Shown one piece after another: positions 11,849 to 23,263 of a stretch of 64,000 nucleotides of DNA. The stretch is taken from the NCBI GenBank assembly GCA_003255065.1, contig QAOA01003658.1, forward strand, positions 1-64,000, read 5' to 3'. The DNA is from Cercis canadensis. Its lineage: Eukaryota > Streptophyta > Magnoliopsida > Fabales > Fabaceae. The notes beneath the pieces are model-generated. The model ran no database searches. It was not told where the DNA came from and saw only the letters and a program-made list of their open reading frames with translations. The stretch's first letter is position 1. Every line of letters starts with the position of its first letter. A program made the position numbers and the translations under genes.

Positions 11849-14100
11849 GTGTCTAGCAACACAAAGAAATAGAGAAAAAAACTAACCATAGTGAACATTT
11901 TAGGAGCCAGGATTTTAAGCCAATATTTGTGCCACAAATTGCTCTTTGTGTATGGGATCCACCACTGACATGAAGAAATATGTTATATTACTATCCTTAC
12001 ATAATATCAAACCAGCTCGAATCCTTTCTATAGTAGTTAGACCTTGTATCCATTTCTCTCAATTTTCCCAATTCATCAATCCCAAGTTCCCAAATGATAG
12101 TTGAATATTTGTTCTGCAACTTTTAACAGAAAAGCATGGAGAAGAAAGATTAATAACACATAACCCCATAATATGCTGCCCATTATGACAAAGATCAGCA
12201 TTCTTAGCTTAACTCAAATTCTTGGTTTGCTCATAATTATAAATATCTTGGCATAAAATGGCAACTAATTGGCTATTACATCTAGAAAATGGTAGTCAGA
12301 ATTAGAAGGTAACATTATTGAGATTTCTACCTAGAAAATCAAAGCTAATTTTTCCACTTTGAAGGTTCATAGCTAGATGTGGTCCATGTGGACTATATTT
12401 CTATTCAAGAGACACAAACTCAAGAAGTTGTGCTTACAAACATTGAAAAGCCAAATACAAAGAAATTGTAAACGGAAGAGAATGCGACAAGAGCATATGC
12501 TCTCCAACATCTAGCCCTTTTACCCCAACCTTAGCAATAAAATGGAGAAGCACTAACTTTGATCTACTTTTTCCCTTTCTTTCCTTCATTTCTTCAAAAG
12601 CATGGATGAGGATAGAGAAGGAATCTATGTGCATGGCTTGGCTATGGAGAAGATTAGTAAGTGTATTTGTGGAGTGCTAAACCCATAAAAACTGTAGAAA
12701 GGTAATCCTTGAAGGATATTCACAGTATAGCCCTCAAGCATATGCCCTTGGTTTATTGGTTTATTCTTTTCCCCAAATTTAACTTGAAGTACTTATAATG
12801 CTCATGGAATGCTATGAGCGAATTTGCATATGCCCTTGGTTTATTGGTTAATTCTTTTCCCCAAATTTAACTTGAAGTACTTATAATGCTCATGGAATGC
12901 CATGAGCAAATGCAGAAGCAGCCTCAAGAACTTGTCAGTAAGCAAACCAGCCATAGGGCATCTCTTACTTGGCAGGAAGAAAATGATTTGAGTCAAGAGC
13001 TTTCCATGCTATGTCCTACCAAAGGAGAGTTGCCCTGTGACTTCTTTAGCTTAATATGTAATCTTCTACAACTTTACTCCACATTCTTAAGGAACACATA
13101 TAGCTATAGAAGGAGTATGCTAGGTAATGAAATCAATGGCATGCAAGTCCCTCTTGTTCTTTAATTGCATTCACAATATCCTCCATGTAAGGTAACATAA
13201 GAATGATATCTTTTATACCACTTACTCAATCTAATTCAAGAGAAAACATTTCAAGAAATGTATTTATTGATCAGACAAAAAAATAATAATTTCATCAACA
13301 TATATATTCAGTGCAGGGCAAGACCAGACACATCACCATAGATAATCTGATTCAATGGTCTTTCTTGAAGTGAAGTGCACAAATCCTCATCTTCATTCCC
13401 TTCACTGTTAACAACAAATCATGACTGATTTAAGGGACTACATTTTTCACTTACTAAGAAAATCAGTGGCTATTATGTCTACTAAAGCCATGTACAGAGA
13501 ATCCAGCGGCTATTAAGAAAATCAGCTACTTATTAGATCCAGTGGGTTCTAACCTCAAGGAAAAATCCAATATTCACCAAAAACACAAAAAAGACTACTC
13601 AATCACACGAAGTAGATGCACAATTTTTTTTTTTCAAGTATGTAACCGAGAAAAATGATTTGGCCATAAAAGACTAGAAAGAATTCACACACTTGGAGAA
13701 CAGAGTGATTAAACCCAGGGAAGCTAGAAGCGGTGGTCAGATGAGGAATGGAGGCGGTGGTCATTGAAGAGGGTCTCCTGCGTCGCTGCATTGTGGTTGT
13801 TGAAGAGGGTCTGCATTGTGGAGAAGCAAATGAGCGTCGTGAGTAGGGATTTTGGGGATAGGGTTAATGGGTAAAATAGACTTCTTACATTTTAAAAAGG
13901 TTTTTCATGTCATGAGAATCTAAGAATCCTACCTTTCCTATGGGAATTATTTTGTGGAAAACTCATCATAAAATTGTTCTCAGGAATTCTATTTGTTTGT
14001 GAATGTTTTTTTTTTTTTTGAAACCTTGTATTAAACATGAGAATTTTAGTTTTCTAAATTGAGATTCCCATGATTCTAAAAAAAATTCTTGTACTAAACG
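11849..14100. other. AT-rich stretch without a recognisable gene
   Basis: Short frames of 62-92 codons occur on both strands, but none has a recognisable domain or a consistent exon structure. The only clear structures are an 88-bp tandem duplication at 12,741-12,916 and the inverted end near 14,104. The stretch from 14,110 to 14,800 is likewise AT-rich and empty. Confidence 0.6.
12741..12916. repeat. Two-copy tandem repeat, 88-bp unit
   Basis: The unit beginning TATGCCCTTGGTTTATTGG at 12,741 is repeated at 12,829 with few differences. Both copies end in a phrase about 'GGAATGCYATGAGC'. Confidence 0.9.
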
Positions 14101-14801
14101 CCCCTTAAAAAAATGTATTTTTCCTCTTAGGCTTTATCTAGGAAAGCATTGGACACTTAGGGTACTAAAATAGGGTGTCCACAAGAAGATTTAGAGGGAA
14201 ATGTTTCTTTAATATTTATGATTTTTTTACCTATAAATAAATAATGACTATAATTGCAATAAAGAGAATTTGAATAAAAAATGGGATAAAGATATCAGCC
14301 TTATGATTCGGAGGACACTCCACTAAGCTAGAGCTCTTCCTCCTTTAATGTTTATGATTGGTACTTTGGTTTGGATATTTTATTATTTGGTAGCCAAAAT
14401 TTAGTTATTGGCACTTTATTATTTATGATCTGTGATTTTATGATCATATATTATTTATGGGTATTTGTAATCGTAGTTTTGGCTCATTCATATATTTTAG
14501 GTTGATCAATTAGTTAGTTTATTTGTAATTTTAGGTTTACCACTTGGTTAATTGGTATTTTACTGAAAAATTCTATTATTATTTTTTCTTTATTTATTTT
14601 TTAGAAATTAAATTTAAATTTTAGAAAATAAAAAAGAAACTAGGCTAGAAGAAGGTGATATTAGGACTTTTATTTTTAGCCCGCATAAAAATTACGCTTT
14701 TTGGCCCAACCCAAAACTAGTTGAGCTTGCCCAAGCCATCTTGATATTTCTATTTTTTAGTGTTAATTGTATTTTTTATTTTTATTTTATTTTATCCAAA
14801 T

Positions 14802-15105
14802 GAATAGTTCAATTTCCTTATTTTCAAATTGAACCATCTGGTTCCAGAAAATTAACTAAAATAATGCTATTTTAATAATTAATTACTTAATTAGGTTAGT
14901 TTATAAACTTTTACGAAATTGGGTCAGTTTTTACATCTAATAAACGTCAATTTGTTTTAGTAATAAAACACCAAATTAATTGGGCGTTTTAATCAATAAA
15001 CGCGGAAACAAAAAAAACGTTTTATGTAAAAAAATGCCAAATTGAATAAGGAGGAAAACGCGGAATGGTTTAAAGGCAACCTGACAGTTTCTCGGGGCAA
15101 GCAAA
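14802..15105 (+). repeat. Left terminal inverted repeat of the Mutator-like element
   Basis: It aligns with the reverse complement of 23,340-23,640. The best-conserved part is 14,865-15,060. It is AT-rich, with repeated 'AAACGCC/GGCGTTT' words. The outer limit is approximate because similarity fades between 14,802 and 14,860. Confidence 0.8.
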
Positions 15106-15240
15106 AACGCCAATTTGATTCGGCGTTTATTAATTAAAAACGCATAATCATTTTGGCGTTTTATGTATAAAACGCCAAAATGNCGCCAAAATGATTATGT
15201 ATTTTTAATTAATAAATGCCGAATCAAATTAGCTTTTTTG
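15105..15240. repeat. Subterminal hairpin, about 54-bp arms around an N
   Basis: The left arm (about 15,105-15,158, 'AACGCCAATTTGATTCGGCG') and the right arm (about 15,184-15,238) are near-perfect reverse complements, with a short spacer holding the N at 15,183. The palindrome itself probably caused the sequencing or assembly break. A matching hairpin lies at the other end of the element (23,264-23,353). The DNA from 15,240 to 15,653 would be the promoter and 5' leader of the transposase; it holds no other feature. Confidence 0.8.
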
Positions 15241-15653
15241 CTTCAGAACAGTGGGAAACGCGGGTTTACTTCTAGAAAATGTCAAATTGTTTTTGGTAAA
15301 CACCAACACTGTAGCACATTAGAAAAATGCGTTTTTAAGAACGAATGTCTTCTATAAACACCTAAACCTCACGTCCTCTAAATGCATAAGTTGAAATCTG
15401 AAAATTTTGAGAGAGAATTGAGTCTAACTAACTCTGTTGAAGTGGTGGAAGTATACAAGTTTGTGATAGCCAGTGCAAGTTATAATTGTGAAAGCAATTC
15501 AGGTACATTTATAGTTTTATTTTGATTTGATATATTTTGATGTATATAATTTTTATTAGTATTTAGTTTAAGTTTGATGTTAAATTTTATTAGGACTTAG
15601 ATTTTAATTGAGAAATTTTTAATGATATATATTATTGATATTTTAGGAGGAAG

Positions 15654-18513
15654 ATGCTTTTATTAGTTTATTACAATAGTCAGATATATGATGGTTCTCA
15701 AAGTGTGATGTATAATGGTCCTAGACCCATTGGTTTAAATTTGAAGAACAGATGTGGATTACAACAGTTACAATTTTATGTTCATTGAAAATTAGGTCTT
15801 CCAAAAAATGTAGTTGTTGACAAAATTATTTATCGAGTTCCTATATCTGTTAATCCATTATTTTATAATGTATTTGAGCTAAGCTCTGATGAAGATGTGG
15901 AGTCAATGTTTGAGAATCATAGTCAACTTAAATCTCTTGGTGTCATTGAGATTTATGTTGAGGCGAAAATTATTGAAAATGAAGTTGGTGGAGATGATGA
16001 TGAAGAAGATGGTGATAAAGAAGATGATGATGAACAAAATGGTGATGAACAAGATGATGATGCACAAGGTGTTGATGTAAGTGTTACTTGTTCAATCCCT
16101 ACTTTTTATCCTCCATATAGTCAAGAAGGGATAGAAGCAGAACTTTGTTATCAACCAGAACTTGGTTCATATGGGTTTTGGCATGGTTTGGCTAGTTCTA
16201 GCCAAGCTTGTATCCCTGAAAGAGTCCATGTGAATGAATGTAACAATCTGTTGTTAGGTTCAAACGTTCGTACAAGGCTGGTTGAAGAATATGAAGTTGG
16301 AGACAGTGAACGTAGAAATGAGCAGCCGAATATAAATAGGGGTAACTCTCCTATTGATCATTTATTGGACACAAGTGATGATGATGAAGCAAATTACGTG
16401 CCAAGTGAGGAAGAATTAGGTGATGATGAGGAATATCAGCAGGTGTTAGATTTGAATGTGCCACCGTTTGGGGAGGAACTCCATTAGGTGACACCAATTC
16501 AGACAGTCATTCATTCACACTATTTGTATGTGAACTTCGAGGCATTGCAACAGACTGATGTTTTTGAAGGAGTTGTTGGACACAGTAGATGGCAAAGAGG
16601 AGAGGAACTTCAAATAGGTCAACAGTTCAACAACAAAGAGGATATTCAGTCAACTGTTAAGCAATACTCAATTTACACACATCATAATTTCAAGGTGAAG
16701 GAGTCAAAACCACATAAATTAATTTTGGAGTGTCAGGATTATGGTGTTGGATGCAATTGGAGACTAAGGGCTTGCTTAAGAAGTAAGAAAAATATATGGG
16801 AGATTAGAAAATACAATGGCCCGCACAGTTGCAGAAATGTCACTTTAACACAAGATCACAAACAGTTGGATGTTAAGGTGGTCGCGACAATGATTATTAA
16901 CATGATTGAGGAGAAGGCAGATGTGCCAATAAAGTTAATACAAGAGCGTATCAAAAGTATATTCTCTTATCAAATTTCGTACAGAAAAGCTTGGCTTGCG
17001 AAGCAAAGAGCTATTGCTCATATATATGGTGACTGGGAGGAGAGTTACAATAAATTACCAAAATGAATGGCCGCATTGCGAAAAGATGTTCCTGGAACCG
17101 TGGTGGAATGGTGTCTAGATGATCGATGAATGGGAATGCCAACGAATGATCCGACAGTGAGGAGATTCCGACGTGTTTTTTAGGCTTTCAAACCATGTAT
17201 TGATGCATTCCGTTGGTGTAAACCGGTGATCCAAATTGATGGAACTTTCTTGTATGAGAAGTATAAGCAGACTTTGCTAATCGGCACTACACAGGATGGA
17301 TCTCGTTCTCCATTGCCTATAGCTTATGCCGTCGTGGAAGGTGAAACCAAAGAAGCCTGGTCATGGTTTTTGAAGCATATGAGACAACACGTGGCTAAGG
17401 ACATGCAGAATTTAGCACTCATTTCAGATTGGCATATGAGCATATTGTCATCTATTGAAGATTTAAATGTTGGGTGGTGTGCACAATTAGCTCAGAATTT
17501 TTTCTGTTTGCGTCACATTGTGAGCAATTGGAACACAAACTTCAAAAATGTGTCTATGAAGCACAAAATCTACAGAGCTGGTAAGAATATTAGACAAATA
17601 CATATAATATATTATCTGTCTGTCGTACATTTTGATGTCTTCGAGTACATTCATTTATTTATAATGGTAATTAACAGGTATCCAATTTGAGTCTATCAAA
17701 TTTGAGGAGCTAAGGACAGATATACATGATGAATGTAAGAAAGAAGAGACCTGACAATATATCAATGGTATTGATAAGACGAAGTAGACACAACATGGCG
17801 ATGTCTACGGCAGACGATATGGCCTAATGACCACTAATTTGGCTGAATGTGTAAACGGAACGTTGAAGGGTACTCGTAACATGCATATTACTGCCCTAGT
17901 TAGAGTCACATATTACAGAACAAATCGTATTTTCATGGAGAGAAGAGAAAGTGCAAGGGCAAGGTTAGCTAGTGGAAAAGCATGGACTGAAGATGCCGAA
18001 AAGATAATGACCCGTAATAGCCATTACGCATCATCACATCGTCCAATACTGTTTAATAGGAACAATGGATCGTTTGAAGTGGAGGAGATTTTTGATTGTA
18101 TGGGACATATTAGCGGACGGTCATTCACTTTGAATTTACAGGATCAAAAGTGCAGTTGTAGTCAGTTTCAAGCCCTTCACATTCCGTGCACGCACGCTGT
18201 ATCTGTGTGTGCCTCAATTGCAATCGATGCATGGAAGTATGTTAGTCTAGTGTACTCCACTAATAGCATTGTCAATGCATATAGTGGCATGTTTAACCCT
18301 ATTGGTGGGGAAGAATGTTGGCCAGTTATCAGCGGAATTAAGATAATCCCAAACCGTGTATTGCTAAGGGAAAAGGGACGTCCAACTTCTAGGCGAATTA
18401 GAACCGAGATGGATTGGGGAGAATCTGCATCTGGCGTTATAAGATGTAGTCTTTGTCGCATAGAAGGCCATAATAGGAGGCGATGTCCGAACAGAAGGGA
18501 AGACCAACCATGA
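15654..18513 (+). pseudogene. MuDR-type MULE transposase, inactivated by in-frame stops
   Basis: The gene is one intron-containing frame, 15,654-17,580 joined to 17,678-18,513 (intron 17,581-17,677, GT-AG). Domain order is that of plant MuDR transposases: an N-terminal domain ('DKIIYRVPI', 'ELSSDEDVESMFE'), an acidic D/E run (about 15,990-16,075), the MuDR DNA-binding domain ('GQQFNNKEDIQSTVKQYSI', 'GCNWRLRA'), the MULE core ('IQIDGTF', 'LISDWH', 'TTNLAECVN', probable D-D-E residues), a SWIM zinc finger ('CSCSQFQALHIPCTHA', CxC...CxH) and a C-terminal CCHC knuckle ('CSLCRIEGHNRRRC'). Seven in-frame stops (15,786; 16,485; 17,064; 17,127; 17,181; 17,752; 17,785) and no frameshift were found. 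Several stops replace tryptophans of the family (before 'MAALRKDVPG', in 'ET*QYING', in 'VF*AFKP'). The family's SDRH is SDWH here, again a possible C-to-T change. Full length would be about 920 codons, normal for the family. Confidence 0.88.
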
Positions 18514-18686
18514 CACTGGCCCGTATTAAAATAAATCTTGTGTTTGTATCCATGTCATAGACATGTATAAGATTGGGGATTCATATTGAAATGTAGCATT
18601 TGTATAATGAATATAGTATCATTCATTTTAAATAACTGTTATAACTAAGTATTATTTTCCATAATGAATTTTAACAGGACATTGAA

Positions 18687-19121
18687 ATGGTATTACAATA
18701 TAAGCCAGGAGATATTTTTAGAGTGTGTGGGCGTCGATGGATGTTAGATGATGATTTTTTGTATCCACTAGACCCAATGTTACATGACTCCCCCCAGGTA
18801 CATAGTATCATGTTGATTGAATGACATCGTAGAAAAGTCGAATGTACTAATCTGCGGGATTTGTGTACGATTGAAAACATTCGTGTTCCATGGTGTTTGG
18901 CGATACACATGCGAAAACAAAGTCTTTCAGAATTACGATATGCGCTGTATCGCATAAGAGAAGAAAATAACTGTATACGAATAAGGTTACATCAACGTGA
19001 TTGTGAACGCAGTGCCAATATGGCAATGAGGGAGGGTGACTTGGCAGGTGCTGCTATGTGGACTCGCATATGCCGTGAACCGGAATGTTTATCGGATATT
19101 GACATGTCCGATGAAGAATAA
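18687..19121 (+). pseudogene. MULE accessory ORF 1, unrecognised basic protein with one stop
   Basis: This 144-codon frame begins 'MVLQYKPGDIFRVCGRRWML' and ends 'DIDMSDEE'. One in-frame TGA (18,822) interrupts it between 'HSIMLIE' and 'HRRKVEC'. A pyrimidine-A tract ending TTTTAACAG lies just before the start, so it may be a spliced exon. The protein is rich in Arg, Cys and Met, with a central predicted helix ('RKQSLSELRYALYRIREENN') and an acidic tail. I recognise no domain. It follows the transposase gene on the same strand inside the element, so it is probably an element-encoded accessory product or a captured fragment. Confidence 0.5.
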
Positions 19122-19245
19122 TTGATCTAAACCCTAAATATGTAATTTGATTATATTTAATGGTTCCAATATTTTTACTTGTTAACGAAGTTTGTTATAT
19201 ATTATATTGATGTTTTATTTTTGTCAACTCACAGGGTGACATAGT

Positions 19246-19647
19246 ATGTCAAAAAGCCATCGGGATCCTCCTGTATGGTTGCTACCAAGGTTTAATGATG
19301 ATTACGAAAGTGAAATAGACTCTGATCCAAGGGAATATTATGCTGGTTTGTGTCGGAAATGGGCATATCGGTTGGATGAATCCGAAGATTTGGTATAACA
19401 ATTACAATCACTTGGAGCTCCACCTATATATAGATGGTCGTTAAGAATGACTCGAAAAAATCAATATGACTATGAGGAGGTTATTCAAGAAATCAGGAGG
19501 GAGAACAATCAAATGTTAGTTCGTAGATGCCGTTACTATTTGTTAAAACTAGCTAAGGAACAAGCTGTTGCTATGCATCGTGAGTTATCAGTCACAGAGA
19601 TTCAGACTGTAATGAATAGCCCTGATTACGCTACTGATGACGATTGA
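19246..19647 (+). pseudogene. MULE accessory ORF 2, unrecognised acidic/helical protein with one stop
   Basis: This 133-codon frame starts 'MSKSHRDPPVWLLPRFNDDY' and ends 'MNSPDYATDDD'. One TAA (19,396) interrupts it after 'LDESEDLV' and would be a former CAA by a single transition. The N-terminal half is acidic; the C-terminal half looks helical ('EEVIQEIRRENNQMLVRR', 'LLKLAKEQAVAMHREL'). A CTCACAG acceptor-like sequence stands 13 bp before the ATG. No known domain was recognised. It shares strand, element and decay style with the transposase. Confidence 0.5.
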
Positions 19648-19812
19648 TTATGTAAAAAAATGAATGTGTTAGTTACGATTTGGTGTACTTTATTGAATGT
19701 ACTAATTTAAGTATGTTTAATATATTGATATATTTATCTTCATAGTTTTCCTGATTCGTAGTATCTTCTACTATCAGTATGTGGGTATTTTTGTGTATGT
19801 TTAATGTTATGT

Positions 19813-22800
19813 TTAATAAAATTTAGCATTTCTAAACATGACATCATAAAATGTCTGCATATATAAGATAATGTCAATGTTATAACAATATTCATCAATA
19901 ATAAACATAGTACTAAAAAAAATCACGATCATGATCCTCTGCTGATCTGGAATTTTAAGATCCACCATATCTGGATCAACATAGTCACTAAACTGTATCC
20001 TGTAGCCATCCTGGTCCGTCGGATAAGAACGAGGAGGAGTAGGTGGAGTCATGTATGCCGGTCCAGGTACATAATAATCCTCGACAGGTGCAGTCGCAGG
20101 GCCAACTGTCAGACCCAGATCAAGTGTTAGGTTAGCAGCTGAAGGCGGAACCATAACATTTGTGCCAAAAATGTTACATGGGGAAGAACCTACTCCAGCC
20201 ATGTTACCCTGACCCATCATGTCCATAGTGTACTGTGGAGGCTCCAAGCCTGGCTGCAACTGAGACATGTCCATAGTGGCCCTGGGTGTCGATGTCGCAA
20301 CATAAGAACGACTACGCGAAGTACGTGATGACCCAGAACGCCTACTGGACGACGCTGAGCGTGATGCCAACCTGGACGCCGAAGGATCGACATGTGGGAC
20401 ATGCGGAGAGTGTGGTCGCGCTGGCTCCCCCTGTGCCTGTGGATCGCCAAACTGGGGGGGAATAGGAACGCCCCACTGAGCAAACACCTGAGACACTGAT
20501 GCCTGTACCGATGCATGTACCTGCTGCTGCAATGTAATCCATTGCTGCGGCGTCAACTGCACATCATGAGGTGGACTCTGGAATGTGGGCGCTCCCTGAT
20601 ACACTGGTCGCTGATGCGGTGGCACCTAATATGGCAAATCCGGCTGGGGTGGACCCCTATAGGGGGCATCCACCTGCGGTGGATCCTGCTGTGGTGGTAT
20701 CCCCTCGCCCTAATAACAACATATAGTGTGAGTTTAAAAAAATTAACATTATCTTACATTGCCTAAAATCTAATACAACTTAGATTAAGCTAACCTGATA
20801 ACCCCGTGCTGTGCTCGGACTAATCCACCTCCGAGTAACCCAAAGGTACCATGGCATATAATCGGGTGAAATGCTAAGTCCCTGAGCCATCTCCTGTATA
20901 TGGTCCCGTCGCTGCTCCCACTGACGGTAGTATACATAATGGGCTATCCTCCAATCTGTATCTGTCTTCCCTTGTATGCTACAGCTCTCTAATTCATCAT
21001 CATATAACGGAGGAGGACGAGGAATGAACTGCATACTACCGAACTGACGGACGACTCGGTCCGGGTAATGTCCCTCTATTACATTAAATGCACAGAGGGG
21101 CACACTAACAGTCCAAATATGAGCTCCAACAGTACACACAGGTGGCAACTGATGATGAAGATACGGCTGCAACACAATCTGTGCAATAAAAAATTGAGAT
21201 TATAATCTAATAATATAATTTGTACATTTATTCAGTAATGAACAGATTCACAATATTTATCATTAACTCACATGCTCATCGCCAAGATAATCAAAAGCGC
21301 GACGGAAGGCCAAATGATTCCTATCGAATCTGATATGGTTATAACGTAATGGCTTCCTCCACCTAATACATAAATGAAACTTATACAAAAAGAAATACAC
21401 AAATAAATCTTATATGTATGAACAAATTGATCGAGTTAGGGTTCACAAACTTGCATGCAAGTGGAAGGGAAAATGGCTCAATGACAATAGTGGGAGACGG
21501 GCACAATGTCAGAAATCTCTCATCGGCCCATACCTGTAGAAGGAATAAGCATCCTCCAACCTCGGTGCTCCGGCCAATACTAAAGTTACACAACCCCCTA
21601 TATAGCTGTGCAAGAATAGCTGACCCCCAACTGAGTGTGCCTGAGCTGTCGAAGTCCTCCAAGAGCTCCAAGTACATGAGGTGGACGTGGTTCCCACTAG
21701 TGTCTGGGACCAGCCACGTCCCTAGCAACAACAGAATATATGCCCTGGCATGGTACTCCAAGACATGTGGCGGAGCATCTGGTGGACATGCTGAAAATGT
21801 CTGTCTCAGCCACGACAAGCGAACTCGGGAACCGTCAATGACACCCTCAGCTGGCACCACTCCCAGTAGACGAACAATCTCGTCATGCCACAATCGATGA
21901 TAGCTCCTCCCACCAACTACACTACCATCAACAATGAGGCCTAATAACATCGCCACGTCCTGTAGGGTAACGGTGCACTCCCCGAAAGGCATGTGAAATG
22001 TGTGAGTCTCTGGGCGCCACCGCTCCACTAATGCAGATAGGAACTGCACGTCTAACTGCATGGGGCTCACACAACAAACTGCACCAAACCCTGCCCTAGT
22101 AAGATATGGGATCAATCTCTGATCCGGCTCAGGTAAGTGCCTGTGACTACGAGGACGAAGCAACCTCGATCCCTAATATAAACCAAAATAAGATTTATTA
22201 AACTAACAAATATACCGAAAAAATAGTAAGTTACAAGGCATAAATCCTATCCCTAAACCTTAAACCATAATCATAAATCCTAACCCTAAACTAAAAAAAA
22301 TAAAACATACAATTCCATATCATCAACTCAACAATTCGAGTTTAGGGTTTTAAATAGGGAATCATGTTTAGAGTTTAGGGTTTGGGTTTACGATTTTTAA
22401 GTTAAGATTTGAGATTTGAGGTTTTTGAATGAGGTTAGAGGTTTAGATTTTTATAAAGGAGTTTAGGGTTTCAAACTTTAAGATTAGGGTTAAGGTTTAG
22501 GGTTAAAGGATAGTACTTTAAGTACTTACGGATTCTGACTTCAAGTTTAGGGTTTTAAATTAGGGAATATGGTTTATGATTTTCACTTATGATTTAGGGT
22601 TTTGGGTTTGTGGTTACCAGTTGGGATTTACGGTTTACGGTTTCAAGTGGGGAAACATTTTTTTGCCTAAACAGTCAACATCAAATAGCCAAAACCGTTT
22701 AAATTTAACCATAAACTCTAAAACATAAATTTAAGTTAACATAACACATACACTTTATCAATTTAATTATTCCTAATAATTAATTTAAACTAAGTAATCA

Positions 22801-23108
22801 ATTATACTAGTTAAATAAATTCTACTAAGAAATTAAAACTAACAAATTAATATAACTTTTTAAATCTAAACTATAGTAAGACAAATTAATAACAAATAAA
22901 CTTCAAATCTAAATTACCAATTTAACTCTAACAATTTAATAACTAAAAATAATAATGCAGTAAATAATAAAGATAAATTTATAACTTCAAAAGACAATAA
23001 AATTAAACTAAAAAATAACTTACTAACCTCATTGTTCCAAATATCATTTGAAACATGGTCTGGTTGTAAAGTTAACAATGAGGCATCGACTGGTTCAAGA
23101 ATTGTCAT
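19813..23108 (-). pseudogene. Plant mobile domain gene (MAIN-LIKE / PP7-long-form type), five exons, one stop
   Basis: The minus-strand exons 23,108-23,028, 22,172-21,451, 21,362-21,272, 21,178-20,795 and 20,709-19,813 join in phase through GT-AG borders to 724 codons. The N-terminus ('MTILEPVDASLLTLQPDHVS') and the core ('PEPDQRLIPYLTRAGFG', 'LVERWRPETHTFHMPFGECT', 'VTLQDVAMLLGL', 'CKWRKPLRYNHIRFDRNHLA', 'GHYPDRVVRQFG') are those of PMD proteins, and the tail is Pro/Gln/Ser-rich. One in-frame TAG (20,628-20,626) follows 'PDLPY', right at the end of the PMD core. PMD proteins occur as host genes (MAIN, MAIL1, linked to silencing and genome stability) and as passengers of plant transposable elements. 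This copy lies antiparallel to the transposase inside the MULE, so it is an element-borne copy. The PMD domain itself is uninterrupted. Confidence 0.85.
22216..22640. repeat. Degenerate telomere-like tract (TTTAGGG family) in PMD intron 1, two orientations
   Basis: From 22,216 to 22,305 the plus strand shows CCCTAAA-type words ('AACCCTAA' forms). From 22,335 to 22,640 it shows TTTAGGG-type words ('GAGTTTAGGGTTT' and variants). The orientation therefore flips near 22,320. The words are spaced irregularly and are not a clean array. Such telo-box-like words (AAACCCTAA) are common in plant promoters and introns. The tract is in the first intron of the PMD gene. The rest of the intron (22,640-23,027) is plain AT-rich DNA. 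Confidence 0.6.
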
Positions 23109-23263
23109 TTCTATAAGTCCAGTGAAATCAAAATGACAAGGAAGAGAGGAATGGCAATGGAAGAGAATGAAGGTGAAGAGGTGAGGTGAAGAGGTGAAGA
23201 AGAAGAAGAGGACGGAGGGGGAAGGTGAAAGGGTGGGGGGGGGGGGTGAAAGTCCAACGGTCA

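Larger units (their letters stand above)
6899..14104. mobile_element. Possible TIR element with ends GGAGGCGTTTAGTAC / GTACTAAACGCCCC
   Basis: Inverted ends face each other: GGAGGCGTTTAGTACA at 6,899 (duplicate at 6,070) and its near-complement ending ...TGTACTAAACGCCCC at 14,104, both bordered by TTAA. The ends resemble plant non-autonomous DNA elements of the GGGGCGTTTGGT type. Removing the nested hAT element leaves about 4 kb with no transposase. The interior at 11,849-14,104 has no recognisable gene. The pairing of these two ends as one element is inference; they could be two separate small elements. Confidence 0.4.

Noticed and set aside
12434-13164. Short frames of 66 and 92 codons
   Set aside because: No recognisable domain, no exon structure, and partly within an 88-bp tandem duplication.
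14270-14345. tRNA-like or SINE-like text on the minus strand
   Set aside because: A phrase resembling a D-arm and a possible B box are present, but no acceptor stem or consistent cloverleaf can be drawn.
18177-18955. Minus-strand frames of 94 codons under the transposase and accessory ORF 1
   Set aside because: They are antisense shadows with no family resemblance.
20515-21900. Plus-strand frames over the PMD gene (83 and 160 codons)
   Set aside because: They are shadows of the minus-strand PMD exons, whose splice phases and family similarity are clear.
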